DNA of 64,000 nucleotides from G963704535 sp963704535 (GTDB taxonomy: Bacteria; Chloroflexota; Chloroflexia; Chloroflexales; Roseiflexaceae): the NCBI GenBank assembly GCA_963704535.1, contig OY969916.1, positions 8,122,001-8,186,000 of the forward strand, written 5' to 3'. The translations under genes and the position numbers were made by a program. Of this stretch, positions 61,894-64,000 are shown piece by piece. Numbering within the stretch: the first letter of the stretch is position 1; every line of letters starts with the position of its first letter. Under the pieces are notes generated by a model that saw only the letters and a list, made by a program, of their open reading frames with translations, searched no databases and was not told where the DNA came from.

Positions 61894-63082
61894 CTATGCG
61901 CGGGGCGCGGGCCGCTGCCTGCGCTCCGGGCGCCGTTCGCCCAGTGCGGCCAGCTTCTCGCCGAGCTGCTCAAGGCTCAGCAGGTTGTGGACCGGCAGAA
62001 AATCGTCCACGTAGGGCAGCGCGGCCTGCATGCCCTGCGTCAGCGGCTGGTAGTCGCGGCCGCCCAGCAGCGGGTTGAGCCAGATCAGCCGGTGGCAAGA
62101 GCGCTGGAGCCGGCCCATCTCGCGGCCGAGCAGTTGCGATTCGCCGCGGTCCCAGCCGTCGCTGATCAGCAGCACCACCGCCCCGCGCCCCAGCACGCGC
62201 CGCGCCCAGGTGTAGTTGAAGTCCTTCAGCGTTTCGCCGATGCGCGTGCCGCCGGACCAGTCGACCACCTGCTTGCTGACGTAGCCGACCGCGTCGTCGA
62301 TGTCGCGTTCGCGCAGCAGCCGGGTGATGCGGGTCAGGCGCGTGCCGAACACAAACGCCTCGACATCGCGCAGGCCGTTGGAGATGGTGTGGACGAACTG
62401 GAGCAGAATGCGACTGTAGCGGTCCATCGAGCCGCTGATATCGCACAGCACCACCAGCGGGCGCTGGCGCATACGCACCTCGCGCCAGGTCAGCTCGATC
62501 GGCTCCCCGCCGTAGCGCAGGTTGCGGCGCAGCACCCGGCGCATGTCGATCTGCCGGCCGCGCGCCGTGGGTCGGCGGCGGCGGGTCTTGCGCGGCGCGA
62601 TGCGCCAGACCAGCTCCTTCAGCAGCGCCTTGCAGGCCTGGACCTCCTCCCAGGTGAAGGTGCCGAAGTCCTTGGTGCGCAGCGCCTCGCTGGCGCTGTA
62701 GGACAGTAGGATCTCGATCTGATCTTGCTTGTCCTCGCTCGTCGTCGCCCTGGCCGGCGCCGGGATCACGCGGGCGGCGCGGCAGGCGCAGCGGCTTGCC
62801 GGGCAGCTTGAGTTGTGGGACGACCAGGCCGGTCGGGTCGGAGGATTGCGTGCGCCAGAAGAAGGCGAAGGCCGTGTCGAACAGCGGCAGGTCCTCGTGG
62901 CGCCGGATCAGCGTGCAGCGCGCAGCGCTCCGAAAGTCCTCGCGGCTGGTGATCGGCACGTGGTCGAGTGCCCGCACCAGTTCGAGCGCCTGGCCGGGGC
63001 TGACGTCCACACCCATCTCGCGCAGCAGGTGGGTGAACGCGAGCACGTAGGTGAGCAGGTGGCCGGATGATGTATCGTTCAT
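61894..63082 (-). CDS. VWA domain protein (CoxE-like); one frameshift
   Basis: ATG 63082 (MNDTSSGHLLTYVLAFTHLL) starts a helical N-terminal region (MGVDVSPGQALELVRALD, EDLPLFDTAFAFFW). A shift near 62775 joins it to the C-terminal VWA domain with the MIDAS CDISGSMDRYSR, the Thr in GGTRIGETL and the Asp in LISDGWDRG. Corrected length 395. CoxE-type VWA proteins act with MoxR AAA ATPases as metal-cofactor insertion or maturation machines. The MoxR gene lies directly upstream on the same strand; no molybdenum enzyme is seen in the window. Confidence 0.87.
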
Positions 63083-63099
63083 GATTTACGATTTATGAT

Positions 63100-63248
63100 T
63101 TGCTGATCACGTGACGGGTGATTATCGGCTCTCGCTTCTTCGGGGTTCGGTGGGGCGTATGCAATACGCCCTACGTGCTCTGGCTGGGCTCTTGGTTCTC
63201 GGTTCGCCGATGTCCAGCCTCCATCCTCATATCTTCCCTTTCACCCCT
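63100..63248. repeat. Composite repeat R, copy 3 (partial)
   Basis: It contains ggttcggtggggcgtatgc, the palindrome GGCGTAT-gca-ATACGCC, tacgtgctctggctggg, ccagcctccatcctc, ttcacccc and cttgtcatc units. It lies between moxR and the VWA gene. The moxR 3' end runs into its cttgtcat array. Confidence 0.8.
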
Positions 63249-64000
63249 TCACCTTGTCATCTTGTCATCGGGTCGCTCACGCCCCATCTTCTCCAGCAGC
63301 GCCTGGATGCCGCCGCCGCGCACTTGGGTGATGTCGTCCTGGTACTTGAGGATCGCGCCCAGCGTGTCCTCGACCGCGCCGACGGTGAGCGCCCGCGCGT
63401 CGAGTGCCACCAGCGCCGTGGTCCAGTCCAGCGTCTCGGCGACGCCCGGTAGCTTGTAGAGGTCGAGCTTGCGCAGCTCCTGCACGAAGGCGACCACCTG
63501 GCGCGAAAGCTTCTCGGAGGCGTCCGGCACGCTTGGCGCTGACGATCTGCTGCTCTTTCTCCAGCGACGGGTAGTCGATCCAGTAGAACAGGCAGCGGCG
63601 CTTCAGCGCGTCGTGGACCTCGCGGGTGCGGTTGCTGGTGATGATCACCACCGGCGGCTGGGCGGCGCGGATGGTGCCCAGCTCCGGGATGCTGATCTGC
63701 CAGTCGGAGAGCAGCTCCAGCAGGAACGCCTCGAACTCCTCATCGGCGCGGTCGATCTCGTCGATCAGCAGGACCGGCGGCCGATCGCGGCTCTCCTCGA
63801 TCGCCTGGAGCAGCGGGCGCTTGATCAGGAACTCGGGGCCGAAGATCTCCTTGATCGCGGCCTGCGAGTCAGACGCGCCCATGCTCTCCAGCAGCCGGAT
63901 CTGGAGCATCTGGCGGGTGTAGTTCCACTCGTAGATCGTGGTGTTGACGTCCAGGCCCTCGTAGCACTGGAGGCGAATCAGGCGCCGGTCCAGCATCTGG
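63249..64000 (-). CDS. MoxR-family AAA ATPase, 5' end beyond window; one frameshift
   Basis: The visible part has RLIRLQCYEGLDVNTTIYEW, Walker B LLIDEIDRADEEFEAFLLEL, sensor 1 VIITSNRTREVHDALKRRCL (arginine finger region) and LPGVAETLDWTTALVALDAR. An extra C near 63535 (aagCgtgcc) separates the AAA core from PDASEKLSRQVVAFVQELRK. Walker A lies outside the window. MoxR ATPases remodel partner complexes with a VWA protein, here the downstream gene. The C-terminal DDKMTR and TGA are encoded by the cttgtcat array. Confidence 0.88.

Overview
The window looks like a chromosomal piece of a high-GC bacterium, most probably a filamentous member of the Chloroflexota (class Chloroflexia or a relative). 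This is an inference from gene content and style: Ala/Pro-rich lipoprotein linkers, a large cyclase-like/NB-ARC/TPR regulator, GAF and STAS sensory proteins, a PHA regulator, and very repeat-rich intergenic DNA. No rRNA or other phylogenetic marker is present to prove it.

Layout. 1-13 kb: a sugar-acid (probably hexuronate/aldarate) catabolic region with a lactonase, an enolase-superfamily sugar-acid dehydratase, an NAD-dependent epimerase/dehydrogenase, a GntR/FCD repressor, then from a good sigma70 promoter a five-gene Dpp/Opp-type ABC importer, a mutarotase-like protein and mannonate dehydratase. 13-33 kb: ordinary and accessory genes, including a STAND regulator, membrane proteins, PPK2, an aminotransferase, a sugar isomerase, a nucleotidyltransferase, ChrB, glutamine cyclotransferase, an RraA-like protein and two tandem P450s; several remnants (oxidoreductase, serine protease, toxin) lie among them. 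33.9-37.5 kb: three insertion sequences end to end (IS4, IS5, IS630) plus a MITE. 37.5-48.6 kb: ROK kinase, PckG, APC and AEC transporters, acyl-CoA dehydrogenase, hydrolase, MGMT, heptose-7-phosphate kinase. 48.5-64 kb: signalling and housekeeping, with GAF-STAS, Ppx-HD, a response regulator, FtsK, an RsbV/RsbW-STAS/RsbU partner-switching operon, PhaR, GrpE, a VWA protein and a MoxR ATPase.

The unusual layer is the repeats. Family A: about 60-100 bp MITEs with ends like GAGACTGTTTGAAAAG, 3-bp TNA target duplications and a long hairpin followed by TTTT (13 copies or remnants). Family B: elements beginning GACAAGGTT after a stop codon, with a related central palindrome (4 copies plus a remnant). 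Family C: a MITE with the termini of the neighbouring IS630. Heptad arrays: 7-bp units (gtgttgc, acgtttc, gagattg, tgtcagt, atcctcc, gaccacc, ttctttg) resembling the STRR sequences of filamentous cyanobacteria, plus an 8-bp cttgtcac array. Composite R: a roughly 285-bp block of these arrays around a conserved palindrome. Many of these sequences sit exactly at stop codons, supply C-terminal tails, or interrupt proteins in frame.

About 26 frameshifts split eleven otherwise well-conserved genes. In nearly every case deleting one base restores the protein, so they look like insertion-type sequencing or assembly errors rather than true decay. Frameshifted genes are therefore annotated as single CDSs with the shifts noted.
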